Source of the DNA: Paracoccaceae bacterium
GTDB lineage: Bacteria > Pseudomonadota > Alphaproteobacteria > Rhodobacterales > Rhodobacteraceae
Assembly: GCA_028874915.1 (NCBI GenBank)
Contig: JAPPHA010000049.1
Coordinates: 1-64,000, forward strand
DNA length: 64,000 nucleotides
Direction of reading: 5' to 3'
Position 1 is the first letter of the stretch. The number at the start of each line of letters is the position of its first letter. The position numbers were made by a program, and so were the translations under genes. Below are positions 26,859-35,318 of this stretch, in pieces. The notes under the pieces were generated by a model. It saw nothing but the letters and a program-made list of their open reading frames with translations. It searched no databases and was not told where the DNA came from.

Positions 26859-26888
26859 ATGACCACACCCCTCACTGGTTTTTCCAGC
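26859..26888 (-). repeat. Right terminal inverted repeat of the IS256 element
   Basis: Read on the minus strand it begins GCTGGAAAAACC and ends TGTGGTCAT, matching the left repeat at 25 of 30 positions. Confidence 0.75.
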
Positions 26889-26974
26889 AAGTATAAGACT
26901 TCGCCCAATTTACCTATGTCGCCAGAACTGCCCACCGCGATGAATTGCCTTCGTAGGGGCATACCTCACTAGGG

Positions 26975-27006
26975 TTATATACCACACTATGTGATGTAGG
27001 ATACAT
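26975..27006. promoter_or_regulatory. AT-rich imperfect dyad upstream of potA
   Basis: A 32-bp imperfect palindrome centred between 26990 and 26991, with outer TAT-type arms and CACA/TGTG inner half-sites; 9 of 16 half-site positions are symmetrical. It lies 42 bp ahead of the potA start in an AT-rich promoter-like stretch. It could be the operator for the nearby LuxR-type protein or part of the promoter. Confidence 0.3.
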
Positions 27007-27047
27007 CTTTTTTCAACATTGCGCGGTACAAACGCCGTCCGGGGAAA

Positions 27048-28157
27048 ATGTCACAACCACCCTCAGTCCAACGCACTGCCATCTGCATCGACAAGGTCTG
27101 CAAGGTCTACGGACCCCCCGACAGCGGTGTCGTGGCCTTGCACGAGGTCGATCTGACAATCTACGACAACGAGTTCTTCACATTGCTTGGCCCATCTGGC
27201 TGCGGCAAGACAACGCTCCTACACTTGATCGCCGGGTTCGAGGATGTGACTGCAGGCACAATCCGCCTGTTCGGGAAAGATATTGTCAGCCTGCCGCCAA
27301 ACAAACGCCCGATCAACACCGTGTTTCAGCACTACGCGCTTTTTCCACATATGTCCGTACTCGAAAACGTTGCTTTCGGTTTGAAGATGAAAAGTGTGGC
27401 TGCGGATACGGCACAGGCGCGGGCGCAAGAGATGTTGGAACTGGTGCAACTACAGCAATTCAGTCACCGCATGCCCAACGAACTGTCGGGCGGCCAGCAG
27501 CAACGAGTGGCCGTGGCACGCGCACTGGCACCGCATCCGAAGGTCTTGCTCCTGGACGAACCGCTCTCAGCACTCGATCTCAAGCTCCGGCAGTCGATGC
27601 GGGATGAGTTGAAGCGTATCCAAAAAACCACCGGAATCACCTTCATCTTCGTCACTCACGATCAAGAGGAAGCTCTGACTCTATCGGACCGCATCGCGGT
27701 GATCGAAAGCGGAGAGATCCAACAGGTTGCCGTGCCGAAGGAACTCTACGAGGCGCCACGGAATCGATTCGTCGCCAAGTTCATTGGCGATGTCAACCTA
27801 ATTGACATCGAGATCGACGACATGACGGACAATGGACTCGTTCGGGTGCGTACAAAGTCTGGCGACTTGATCGAGGCAGTTCCTAATGGCAGCGGACATA
27901 AATGCGGCCCAGGGCATGTGGCGATCCGGCCTGAACGGCTGAATGTGACACGGAAAGGCGGTGACGGAATCCTAACCGGTCGGGTTCGTGAACTGATCTA
28001 CCTCGGTACAGATACCCAGATCATCGTGGAAACTGAGGGCTCATACGAACTGACGGTTCGGGTGCAAAATGCTCATCAGTCCCATGTTGATGTCTCACCG
28101 GGCGACATTGTGCACCTGAGACCCGACGCCGGGACAGTTCAGCTTCTGGCAGACTAG
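27048..28157 (+). CDS. potA: ABC transporter ATP-binding protein, PotA-type
   Basis: The 369-aa ATPase of a spermidine/putrescine-type importer. Walker A is GPSGCGKTT at residues 48-56, the signature motif is LSGGQQQRVAVARAL, Walker B is VLLLDEPLSALD, and the H-loop histidine lies in VTHDQEEAL. The last ~100 residues form a TOBE-type regulatory domain. It is the first gene of a four-gene operon (A, B, C, D) with 12 bp or less between the ATPase and permease genes. A GGGGAAA run sits immediately before the ATG. Confidence 0.92.
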   Translation: MSQPPSVQRTAICIDKVCKVYGPPDSGVVALHEVDLTIYDNEFFTLLGPSGCGKTTLLHLIAGFEDVTAGTIRLFGKDIVSLPPNKRPINTVFQHYALFPHMSVLENVAFGLKMKSVAADTAQARAQEMLELVQLQQFSHRMPNELSGGQQQRVAVARALAPHPKVLLLDEPLSALDLKLRQSMRDELKRIQKTTGITFIFVTHDQEEALTLSDRIAVIESGEIQQVAVPKELYEAPRNRFVAKFIGDVNLIDIEIDDMTDNGLVRVRTKSGDLIEAVPNGSGHKCGPGHVAIRPERLNVTRKGGDGILTGRVRELIYLGTDTQIIVETEGSYELTVRVQNAHQSHVDVSPGDIVHLRPDAGTVQLLAD

Positions 28158-28169
28158 AAGTCGCATACG

Positions 28170-29099
28170 ATGGCGGGTGGAATAAACCTTCAAACGAACT
28201 GGTCGACCAAAGCCAGCAACTCGATTTCCGGGAAACAATTCTTGCAGCTCTTTCCGGCGATGGCAGCCATCAGTTTCTTCCTGATCGGTCCGCTGACCTT
28301 CATCCTAATCTACTCTTTTCTCACTCCCGGAACCTATGGCGGGGTTGAGTGGCAGTTCTCGACAGAGTCCTATCTCCAGTTCCTTTTCGAGCGAGACCTG
28401 ATCACCGACGAATTGATCTTTGAGAACGCCTATTTGCTGGTGTTCCTGCGTTCGCTGGTCTTGGCCTTGATCGCCACAATTTCCTGCTTGCTGATAGGGT
28501 TTCCAACGGCGTTCTTCATCGCAACGCGCTCTGAGCACAACCGCAATATGTGGGTGTTGCTGATCACCGTACCTTATTGGGTGAACCTGTTGATCCGTAC
28601 CGTGTCGATGCTCTTCATCCTGCGCGACGAGGGGCCGATCAACGCCGCCCTGATCGGCACCGGGATCATCAGCGAACCAATTCACATGGCCTATACCAAT
28701 TTTGCCATCGGCATGGGATTGATCTACAGCTACCTGCCGTTCATGGTGCTTCCGGTCTATGCCTCGTTGGAACGTTTCGACTTCCGGCTGATGAAGGCAG
28801 CTTACGACCTCTATGCGGGTCGTTGGTCCATCCTTCTGCGGGTAATTCTGCCAGTTGTCAAACCGGGTCTAATCGCCGGTTCGCTCTTGGTTTTCATCCC
28901 TTGCCTTGGTGCCTTTATCGCGCCCGACATTCTGGGCGGTGGCAAGAAACTGATGATTGGCAACCTCATCGCGATGCAGTTCCAGGCCTCGCGCAATTGG
29001 CCGTTCGGCTCAGCAGCCGCGATGATCTTGCTCACCATTGTCCTGATAGCCCTGACCGTCGCCGCACGCCAGCCTCGACCCGGGAAAGAAGTCGCATGA
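28170..29099 (+). CDS. potB: ABC transporter permease, PotB-type
   Basis: A 309-aa inner-membrane permease with about six transmembrane helices and the binding-protein-dependent EAA-type loop ([22 protein letters not shown]), here [20 protein letters not shown] near residue 212. [15 protein letters not shown] is the first helix and [19 protein letters not shown] matches PotB/PotH. It pairs with potC, whose start codon overlaps its stop. Confidence 0.9.
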   Translation: MAGGINLQTNWSTKASNSISGKQFLQLFPAMAAISFFLIGPLTFILIYSFLTPGTYGGVEWQFSTESYLQFLFERDLITDELIFENAYLLVFLRSLVLALIATISCLLIGFPTAFFIATRSEHNRNMWVLLITVPYWVNLLIRTVSMLFILRDEGPINAALIGTGIISEPIHMAYTNFAIGMGLIYSYLPFMVLPVYASLERFDFRLMKAAYDLYAGRWSILLRVILPVVKPGLIAGSLLVFIPCLGAFIAPDILGGGKKLMIGNLIAMQFQASRNWPFGSAAAMILLTIVLIALTVAARQPRPGKEVA

Positions 29100-29896
29100 T
29101 GGCTGGTCACGCAGAAAAACTCAAGAAATTTCCCGGTTTTCTGACGGTGACCATCGGATGTCTCGTCTTGTTATACGCGCCGATGATTGTCATCTCGGTC
29201 TATTCATTCAATGCCACCCGTTCAATCACCAAATGGGGTGGGTTTTCGCTCGGCTGGTACGCCAAGGTCTTCGCCAATCCTGAGATCCAAAGGGCGACTG
29301 TCAATTCCTTGGTCATCGCTGTGTCCGCTTCAACGTTGGCCACTCTATTGGCACTACTGGCCGCGATTGCCATGGTCCGTGGCCGTGCGTTTCGCGGCCA
29401 GGAAGGGGTTTATGTACTGATAAACCTGCCGCTGTTGGTGCCGGAAATCATCTCCGCTGTAGGCAGTCTGATCTTCTTCTTGGCGATCGGCATCAGCTTA
29501 GGACTCATGACCGTGATGATCGCACATACGATCTTCTGCATACCATTTGCCTATTTACCGATCAGCGCTCGACTGCAGGGCATCGAGGACCACTACGAAC
29601 AGGCGGCACGCGATCTATATGCGAATGCCTGGCAGAGTTTCCGGTATGTCCTCGCACCGATGATGCTGCCCGGCATCGTGTCGGGATACATGCTGGCATT
29701 TATCATCTCACTCGATGATTTCATCATCACTAACATGGTCGCGGGTCCCGGCGCCACCACGCTGCCCTTGGCAATCTACGGCATGGTCCGAATTGGCTTC
29801 ACCCCGGAAATCAATGCGATTTCCACCCTCATGCTGCTTGCGTCGCTGGTCGTCGTGACGCTGTCCTACCTCATTGGCCGAACCAAGAGAAACTGA
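29096..29896 (+). CDS. potC: ABC transporter permease, PotC-type
   Basis: A 266-aa permease with six predicted transmembrane helices. The EAA loop is [20 protein letters not shown], and [19 protein letters not shown] is a strong PotC/PotI signature. The ATG at 29096 overlaps the potB stop (ATGA); a second ATG follows at 29099. The long in-frame extension upstream to 28550 is inside potB and is not coding. Confidence 0.9.
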   Translation: MMAGHAEKLKKFPGFLTVTIGCLVLLYAPMIVISVYSFNATRSITKWGGFSLGWYAKVFANPEIQRATVNSLVIAVSASTLATLLALLAAIAMVRGRAFRGQEGVYVLINLPLLVPEIISAVGSLIFFLAIGISLGLMTVMIAHTIFCIPFAYLPISARLQGIEDHYEQAARDLYANAWQSFRYVLAPMMLPGIVSGYMLAFIISLDDFIITNMVAGPGATTLPLAIYGMVRIGFTPEINAISTLMLLASLVVVTLSYLIGRTKRN

Positions 29897-29916
29897 AACC
29901 AAGAAGGAGAAAAACG

Positions 29917-30957
29917 ATGACTATCAACAACATGATGAAATGCGCCGTTCTGGCTGTAGGTCTGTCGTCAATGGGCAGCTCAACCGTCGCAGAGGGCAAG
30001 CTTCGCATCTATAACTGGTTCGACTACATGCCTCAGTCGCTTCTGGATAAATTCTCCGAGGAACACAACATCGAGGTGTCGATGGACACCTACGACTCGA
30101 ACGAAACTCTTTTGGCCAAACTGAAGTCTGGAGTGACTGGGTTCGACGTGGCTGTACCGGGTGACTACATGGTCGCGATCATGATCCAAGAAGGCCTCCT
30201 GGAACGGATCGAGCCCAATCAAATGTCCAACTTTGGCAATGTCGATCCGGCCTGGGTCGACGTCTATTTCGACGAGGGTCGGCAGTACTCGATTCCCTAC
30301 CAGTGGGGGACGACCTCTTTCATGGTCAACACTGAAGACTATTCCGGTAACATCGACACATTGGAACTCATCTTCAATCCACCGACAGAACTCAGTGGTC
30401 GCATCAACATGTTCCGAGACATCAATGACGTGTTGAACATGGGACTGCGGTACTTGGGGTTTGACAGGTGCAACTCGAACCCGGAAGAACTTAAAGCCCT
30501 GAGCGAACTCATGAACGAGGCGAAGAATCATTGGCTCAGCTTCAATTCGGACGGGGCCAAGGAGGCATTGGTGTCCGGCGATGCCTCAGCCGGCATGATT
30601 TGGAACGGAATGGGAATGCGTGCCCGTGCTGAGCGCGGCACCCTGAAATACGCCTATCCGCGTGAGGGCTTCACCGGCTGGATGGACAACCTAGTTGTAC
30701 TGAAGGGTGCGCCAAACCTAGAGAACGCCAAGCTGTTCTTGGATTTCATGATGCGACCCGAAAATGCGGCGGAATTGTCAAATTTCGCCCGTTATGCCTC
30801 GGGGATCATGGGCACCGAACCTTATCTCGATCAGGAACTAATGGATGCCTACGAAATCAACATCCCCGCAGGTACCCCGGATCCGGAGTTCGTGCCACCC
30901 TGCGACCCGAAAGTAGTGCGGATCTATGACCGGATTTGGACCGACCTCTTGAAATAG
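29917..30957 (+). CDS. potD: Periplasmic polyamine-type substrate-binding protein
   Basis: A 346-aa extracytoplasmic binding protein with a short signal peptide (cleavage near residue 25). The mature start KLRIYNWFDYMPQSLLDKF and the blocks YDSNETLLAKLKSG and IPYQWGTTSF are typical of the PotD/PotF group. The ligand is probably a polyamine or related amine. Aromatic and acidic ligand positions (Trp/Asp in YNWFDY, Asp in GDYMVA) are present, but specificity cannot be fixed. It is followed at once by a good intrinsic terminator, so the operon ends here. Confidence 0.9.
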   Translation: MTINNMMKCAVLAVGLSSMGSSTVAEGKLRIYNWFDYMPQSLLDKFSEEHNIEVSMDTYDSNETLLAKLKSGVTGFDVAVPGDYMVAIMIQEGLLERIEPNQMSNFGNVDPAWVDVYFDEGRQYSIPYQWGTTSFMVNTEDYSGNIDTLELIFNPPTELSGRINMFRDINDVLNMGLRYLGFDRCNSNPEELKALSELMNEAKNHWLSFNSDGAKEALVSGDASAGMIWNGMGMRARAERGTLKYAYPREGFTGWMDNLVVLKGAPNLENAKLFLDFMMRPENAAELSNFARYASGIMGTEPYLDQELMDAYEINIPAGTPDPEFVPPCDPKVVRIYDRIWTDLLK

Positions 30958-30971
30958 TCCTAGCTGAACTT

Positions 30972-30999
30972 GGCCCCGGCATTGTCGGGGCCTTTTCTT
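30972..30999 (+). terminator. Intrinsic terminator of the pot operon
   Basis: GGCCCCG (30972-30978) pairs perfectly with CGGGGCC (30986-30992) around a 7-base loop, followed by TTTTCTT. It begins 14 bp after the potD stop. Confidence 0.9.
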
Positions 31000-31439
31000 A
31001 ACCAAATCACCAAGCTAACGGGGGCGCAGCCTTTGATAGTGACAATGGGCGACATCTCGGGCAGCCCTGCACAGGACCAATTGAGTTTTCTGCGACCGAA
31101 CTTGTGCCGGGTTCGGGGACCAGCGCTTCTCAGTCGAGGAGGTGATCTGAGCCCTTCGGCAGCGGGTTGAACATGTTTCGAACCGGTTCAACTCTTTTGC
31201 AGAGGTCTATACTGAACACGGTCTGGACACCGCACGTCGCGCTGATCTGATTCTTGCAGGCAGCATGGCGACAGGTCCATGTTTGGTGTACCCGTCTCGA
31301 TCAGGGAATTCACGCCGACGAAAGGACAATTGCCTACCCGTGGCTCGAAACCCTTCGTGGATCATTATGACACCTATGATGCAGTCATTATTTCGGAACG
31401 CCGTTCATCCGTTTCGTTTTCGAGTTCGCCTTCGCCCGG
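31000..31439. other. Gene-free stretch after the pot operon
   Basis: No recognisable gene. Short open frames lack family motifs. The right end runs into the integrase C-terminal remnant. Confidence 0.45.
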
Positions 31440-31640
31440 ACCGGGCTGGATCCACCCGCAGGCGGGTTCCACACCCATGTCCTGCATGGCTCCTTGGCCG
31501 TCACCCTGCAGGATCGCGGCCTCTCGCCGGGTCAGATCTGCGACTTCTTGCGCCATCGCTCGCGGACCACCACCCCGTACGCGCCACGACATCGAATCCC
31601 TGCGACCGCTGGCGCAGCCCTGGCCGACACCGGCAGGGAC
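31440..31640 (+). pseudogene. Tyrosine recombinase C-terminal remnant with lost catalytic residues
   Basis: One frame reads GFHTHVLHGSLAVTLQDRGL followed by SPGQICDFLRHRSRTTT, the box II region of tyrosine recombinases (usual form HxLRHSxA...LGHxSxxTT). The catalytic Arg and the next His of the LRH motif are replaced by His and Gly, and the chain ends soon after without the nucleophilic tyrosine block. It is a non-functional fragment. Confidence 0.6.
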
Positions 31641-31649
31641 AACGGTATG
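31627..31649 (+). repeat. Right copy of a 23-bp direct repeat
   Basis: Matches 23831-23853 at 21 of 23 positions. This copy overlaps the end of the integrase remnant. Confidence 0.5.
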
Positions 31650-31819
31650 TGACGGATTGGACGCGATAGATTGGCGAATTCGGCTCGGAACTTCAGCTTA
31701 AGGCGCGATCCGGGGCTTTCGGGGGACTATATCCAGCTACTGCGGAAAGCGCGCTTGCCGCAGACAACTTGGCGGATGGTAAGAGACACACTTGCGAGTC
31801 TCGAGTTTCAAAACCGGTG

Positions 31820-32545
31820 TCAGTAACTCGCGAGCTTCAAATTCGCGGAGTGCCCCCGACTATCATATTCGCTCGGCAGTCGTTCGGAGCTTACAATCGA
31901 ATCTGACGTGCCATGACTACAACAGGTTGTATGGCCCTTTATCTGAAGTTCCGTACGCGTCTTCAACTCTCCAGACATCATGAACCAATTTAGAAAACTG
32001 CACCAAAAGCTAAAATCGTAACCGCTATGGCAAACCACATTACTCTTGACGGGGATTCTTGGATTGGCCGGTGCCATAATTCCATGCGTTCGTGTCGTTT
32101 GCGCATCACTTCCCGGTCCCCGAACTTCCCCTGCCAATTGAACACCAGTGCCAACGAGACACACCCGCCAGTCGCGCCGTAAACAATCATTGTTGCAATC
32201 TGTTGCCCGGACATGGTGTCTGGCCCACTCCACGATTGCGAGTTCGGCACGGGAGCCGAACATTTTTCGCAAGAAATCGGCAGCCGCGCGCTGCTTGGGC
32301 TTGATACTTTCTCCTTTGCGTTTCTTGATCTCCCTGAAGGCGATACGTCCGTCTGAAAACAGTGCGAGCACGTCCGGAAATCCACTTAGGCGTTCCCGCG
32401 TCTCCTTCACCTCATTGATGATCTGCCAGAGCGCATTCCCAGTCGGTGAGATGCAAACAAGATTCTCGTCCACCGGAACAACACTTCCCCAGATCTCAAT
32501 GAAAGCAACATCCGTTGTGCCTTTCGTTTTCAGTTCTCTAGCCAC
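31820..32545 (-). CDS. VRR-NUC-like nuclease domain protein
   Basis: The first ~107 residues contain a VRR-NUC pattern of the restriction-endonuclease fold: GFPDVLALFSDGRIAFREIK with a following K, KPKQRAAADFLRKM and AELAIVEW. The key residues are the D in PDV, the E in REIK and that lysine. Such small nucleases occur in phage and mobile elements. The remaining ~130 residues look unrelated and overlap a small membrane protein in another frame, so the natural C-terminus was probably near 32225 and a frameshift has extended it. The GTG start at 32545 is uncertain; the frame is open for about 20 more codons upstream. Confidence 0.6.
   Translation of the reverse strand: MARELKTKGTTDVAFIEIWGSVVPVDENLVCISPTGNALWQIINEVKETRERLSGFPDVLALFSDGRIAFREIKKRKGESIKPKQRAAADFLRKMFGSRAELAIVEWARHHVRATDCNNDCLRRDWRVCLVGTGVQLAGEVRGPGSDAQTTRTHGIMAPANPRIPVKSNVVCHSGYDFSFWCSFLNWFMMSGELKTRTELQIKGHTTCCSHGTSDSIVSSERLPSEYDSRGHSANLKLASY
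31990..32214 (-). CDS. Small two-helix membrane protein
   Basis: A 74-aa open frame starting at an ATG just where VRR-NUC similarity ends. Two hydrophobic helices (ATMIVYGATGGCVSLALVF and VMWFAIAVTILAFGAVF) flank a charged loop of Arg/Lys/Glu-rich residues. This is reminiscent of small phage-encoded membrane proteins, but no family is recognised. It overlaps the doubtful C-terminal part of the VRR-NUC frame, so only one of the two can be right in this interval. Confidence 0.45.
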   Translation of the reverse strand: MSGQQIATMIVYGATGGCVSLALVFNWQGKFGDREVMRKRHERMELWHRPIQESPSRVMWFAIAVTILAFGAVF

Positions 32546-32834
32546 GATGGCGTCAGCAGGAACAGCGTTACCGAGTTGGTCCGTTGCATAAGTCTCGATC
32601 TGGCTTCCCGTTCCCTACCCGGGCCCTGCCGAAGGTCTTTCGGAAAGGTTCTCTCTGTTGATTTCCGGCACGAACGCCACTTTAGAGGCGTGTATCCAGC
32701 GGGCGACTGCCGTGAGGATTCCGTCACTGCCGGGTCCGGCGGCGTGTGCAGTCTCCATTATGGTTTTGCGATTATTATTTCTTGCGGCAATGCCATATCA
32801 TTTATCGGCAGCAGAAAGCCAACGAACGCCGGAT

Positions 32835-34028
32835 TCAGCGATTCCGACCGTTGAACCAGTCTTCGCTTTGCATTTCCACGAGGCGGGAAGCTGTGCGCCG
32901 GAACTCAAAGGCACCCCGGCCCACGGTGTAGAGCCGCTCCGGCGCGGCGGCGGCCGTCGCAATCAGCGGCACTTTGGATTCGTAGAGTGCATCGACCAAG
33001 GTGACGAAGCGACGCGCCGGATCGCGGTCGGCGTCACTCATTCGGGGAATGTCGGTGAGCAGCAGGAGCCGGACCGAGGCAGCGACCAGCAGGAGGTCAC
33101 CCGGACCCAGGGACGACCTGCAGAGATCGGTGAAACAGGCTCGTGCGATCCCGTTGTGAAACGCCGGGATAAGGATGTCGCGTCCCTTGTTCCGAAGAGC
33201 AAGCGGGTCCGAGTGTCCGCCGGTGAGTCCGCGCCAGATCGCCTCGATCGCCCGGGCCGCTGCGTCGTCATTCGGCCAGAAATAACGCTGTTCACCGCGG
33301 AGGCGCAGCCGACGATGATCGGTGTCGCTGTCGATCCCGACGACGTCAAGCCGATCCTTCAGAAGGGAAACAAAGGGCAGAAACAGCTGCCGGTTGAGAC
33401 CGTCTGGATAGAGATCGTCGGGAGCCTGGTTGGACGTCGTAACGATTGTCATGCCGGCGTCGAAAAACTGCTCGAAGAGCCGACCAACGATCATCGCATC
33501 GGCGATGTCGTTGATCTGCATTTCGTCGAGACAGAGAAGCTGTGCCGACCTGGCAATGGCCGACGCCACCGGAACCAGCGGATCCCGATTCCGCGTTCCG
33601 GACTCCCGCAGCTGGTGCAGGTTGGCATGCACATCCTGCATGAACGCGTGGAAGTGGACCCGGCGCTTCGGGATCGTCGGAGCGGCGTCAAAGAACAGGT
33701 CCATCAGCATTGACTTGCCGACTCCGACGCCGCCGTGAAGATAGATCCCGCCCTGTGGCGACGCGGCAACCCGCCGGCCCAGGATCCGCCTTAGGACGCC
33801 CGGCCCCGGGAAACCGGAGGTTGCGCCGACGAGTGCGCACCGGAGCCGCTCCAGGCGTGTCAATGCGTCCGACTGGGACGGGTCATCGTCAATCTCGCCG
33901 TCGCTGACGAGACGCCTGTATCGCTCGATCAGCGTCAAATATTCGATCCTCTCCGAAGCTCTTTCCGTATCTGCGGGACGGTCATGCACCCACGCCCGGG
34001 CACGTCTTGACGTCGGATAACAATTCAC
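32835..34028 (-). CDS. zapE: Cell division protein ZapE (AFG1-family ATPase)
   Basis: A P-loop ATPase that binds FtsZ and is linked to division under stress; related to yeast Afg1. Walker A is HGGVGVGKSMLMD, Walker B is LLCLDEMQINDIADA, and TSNQAPDDLYPDGLNRQLF is a strong family block. The 397-aa length includes a GTG start at 34028; an internal GTG at 33989 is also possible. It diverges from the MFS transporter gene by about 33 bp. The gene is intact and marks the return to core genome after the island. Confidence 0.9.
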   Translation of the reverse strand: MNCYPTSRRARAWVHDRPADTERASERIEYLTLIERYRRLVSDGEIDDDPSQSDALTRLERLRCALVGATSGFPGPGVLRRILGRRVAASPQGGIYLHGGVGVGKSMLMDLFFDAAPTIPKRRVHFHAFMQDVHANLHQLRESGTRNRDPLVPVASAIARSAQLLCLDEMQINDIADAMIVGRLFEQFFDAGMTIVTTSNQAPDDLYPDGLNRQLFLPFVSLLKDRLDVVGIDSDTDHRRLRLRGEQRYFWPNDDAAARAIEAIWRGLTGGHSDPLALRNKGRDILIPAFHNGIARACFTDLCRSSLGPGDLLLVAASVRLLLLTDIPRMSDADRDPARRFVTLVDALYESKVPLIATAAAAPERLYTVGRGAFEFRRTASRLVEMQSEDWFNGRNR

Positions 34029-34061
34029 CAGACTCCCGGCAACAAACGAACCGGGGCGGGC

Positions 34062-35318
34062 ATGCAGGGCAGGAGCCAGACCGTATTCACGCCGGTGTTG
34101 ATCGCTGGCAGCATCATACTGCTGGTCGGATTCGGCATTCGCGCGTCATTCGGCGTTTTCCAGATTCCCATTGCGAGCGAATTCGGCTGGCCGAGGGCCG
34201 ACTTTTCGGCGGCGATCGCCGTTCAGAACCTCGCCTGGGGTATTGGCCAGCCGATCTTTGCCGCCATCGCCGAGAAATTCGGCATTCGTCTGGCCATCAT
34301 TCTCGGGGCGCTGGTCTATGCGCTCGGCCTGGTTTGGTCGAGCTTTGCGGTCACCCCTCTCGGCCACCAGATGCTCGAAGTTCTGGTCGGTTTCGGGGTC
34401 GCAGGCACCGGATTCGGGGTCATTCTGGCAGTCGTCGGGCGAACCGCCTCCGACGAGCACCGGTCGCTGGCGCTCGGAATTGCCACGGCGGCCGGATCCG
34501 TCGGACAAATCATCGGGCCGCCACTCGCCGCTATCCTGCTCGCCTTCATGAACTGGTCGATGGTTTTCATCGTCTTTGCAGCGATCATTCTTGCCGTACT
34601 CCTGACGCTGCCAATGCTCCGAGGCGGCGATGGCGACATGATTTCGCAGTCAGAATTAAAGGAGCCGCTTTCCAGGGTTCTTGCCAACGCGGCCCGCGAT
34701 CCCTCCTACACGCTGATCTTTCTCGGCTTTTTCTCCTGCGGTTTCCAGATTGCATTCAACACCGCCCATTTCCCCGCGATGGTCACCGAGATGTGCGGTC
34801 CTATCGCCTCCGACGGACTTCTCGCCAGCATCGGAATCGGCACCACGTCGGCCCTTGGAGCGGTGGCGATCGGGCTGATCGGGCTGACCAACGTTTTCGG
34901 CACCGTGCTTGCCGGCTTGCTCGGCAAGACCTTTGTCAAGAAATACCTGCTCGTGGTGATCTATTCGTTGCGAACAGTCATTTCGATCCTGTTCATCGTC
35001 TTTCCGATAACTCCACTCTCGGTCGTCCTTTTTTCGTTGGCCATGGGATTCCTGTGGCTTGCGACAGTCCCGCTCACGTCCGGATTGATCGCCTACATTT
35101 ATGGCATCCGTTTCATGGGAACGCTCTACGGCATCGTCTTCCTCAGCCACCAGATCGGTGGTTTTCTCGGCGTCTGGCTCGGCGGTGCACTCTACGACCT
35201 CTACGGCAACTACACGGTGGTTTGGTGGGTCGGAATCGGCGTCGCCGCCTTTTCGGCCGTCGTCCACCTGCCAGTCCAGGAGTCGCCCCTCCGCGAGCGT
35301 GTGGCAGCGGCTGGATGA
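34062..35318 (+). CDS. MFS transporter
   Basis: A 418-aa major facilitator superfamily carrier with about twelve hydrophobic helices. The loop 2-3 region (PIFAAIAEKFGIRLAIILGA) fits the MFS signature, and the GIATAAGSVGQIIGPPLAA stretch resembles helix 4-5 of OFA/monocarboxylate-type transporters. No substrate can be assigned: the flanking genes (zapE and an unrecognised region) give no hint. Confidence 0.85.
   Translation: MQGRSQTVFTPVLIAGSIILLVGFGIRASFGVFQIPIASEFGWPRADFSAAIAVQNLAWGIGQPIFAAIAEKFGIRLAIILGALVYALGLVWSSFAVTPLGHQMLEVLVGFGVAGTGFGVILAVVGRTASDEHRSLALGIATAAGSVGQIIGPPLAAILLAFMNWSMVFIVFAAIILAVLLTLPMLRGGDGDMISQSELKEPLSRVLANAARDPSYTLIFLGFFSCGFQIAFNTAHFPAMVTEMCGPIASDGLLASIGIGTTSALGAVAIGLIGLTNVFGTVLAGLLGKTFVKKYLLVVIYSLRTVISILFIVFPITPLSVVLFSLAMGFLWLATVPLTSGLIAYIYGIRFMGTLYGIVFLSHQIGGFLGVWLGGALYDLYGNYTVVWWVGIGVAAFSAVVHLPVQESPLRERVAAAG

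Larger units (their letters stand above)
25502..26888. mobile_element. IS256-family insertion sequence, full length but inactive
   Basis: A 1,387-bp element bounded by 30-bp imperfect inverted repeats and carrying one frameshifted transposase gene on the minus strand. The size suits IS256-family elements. No matching 8-9 bp target duplication is visible just outside the repeats, which suggests age or rearrangement. It separates the luxR gene from the pot operon. Confidence 0.75.

Noticed and set aside
20636-26953. 14-bp sequence shared by 20635-20648 and 26938-26951
   Set aside because: Exact 14-mers are expected to recur by chance in 64 kb; flanks do not match.
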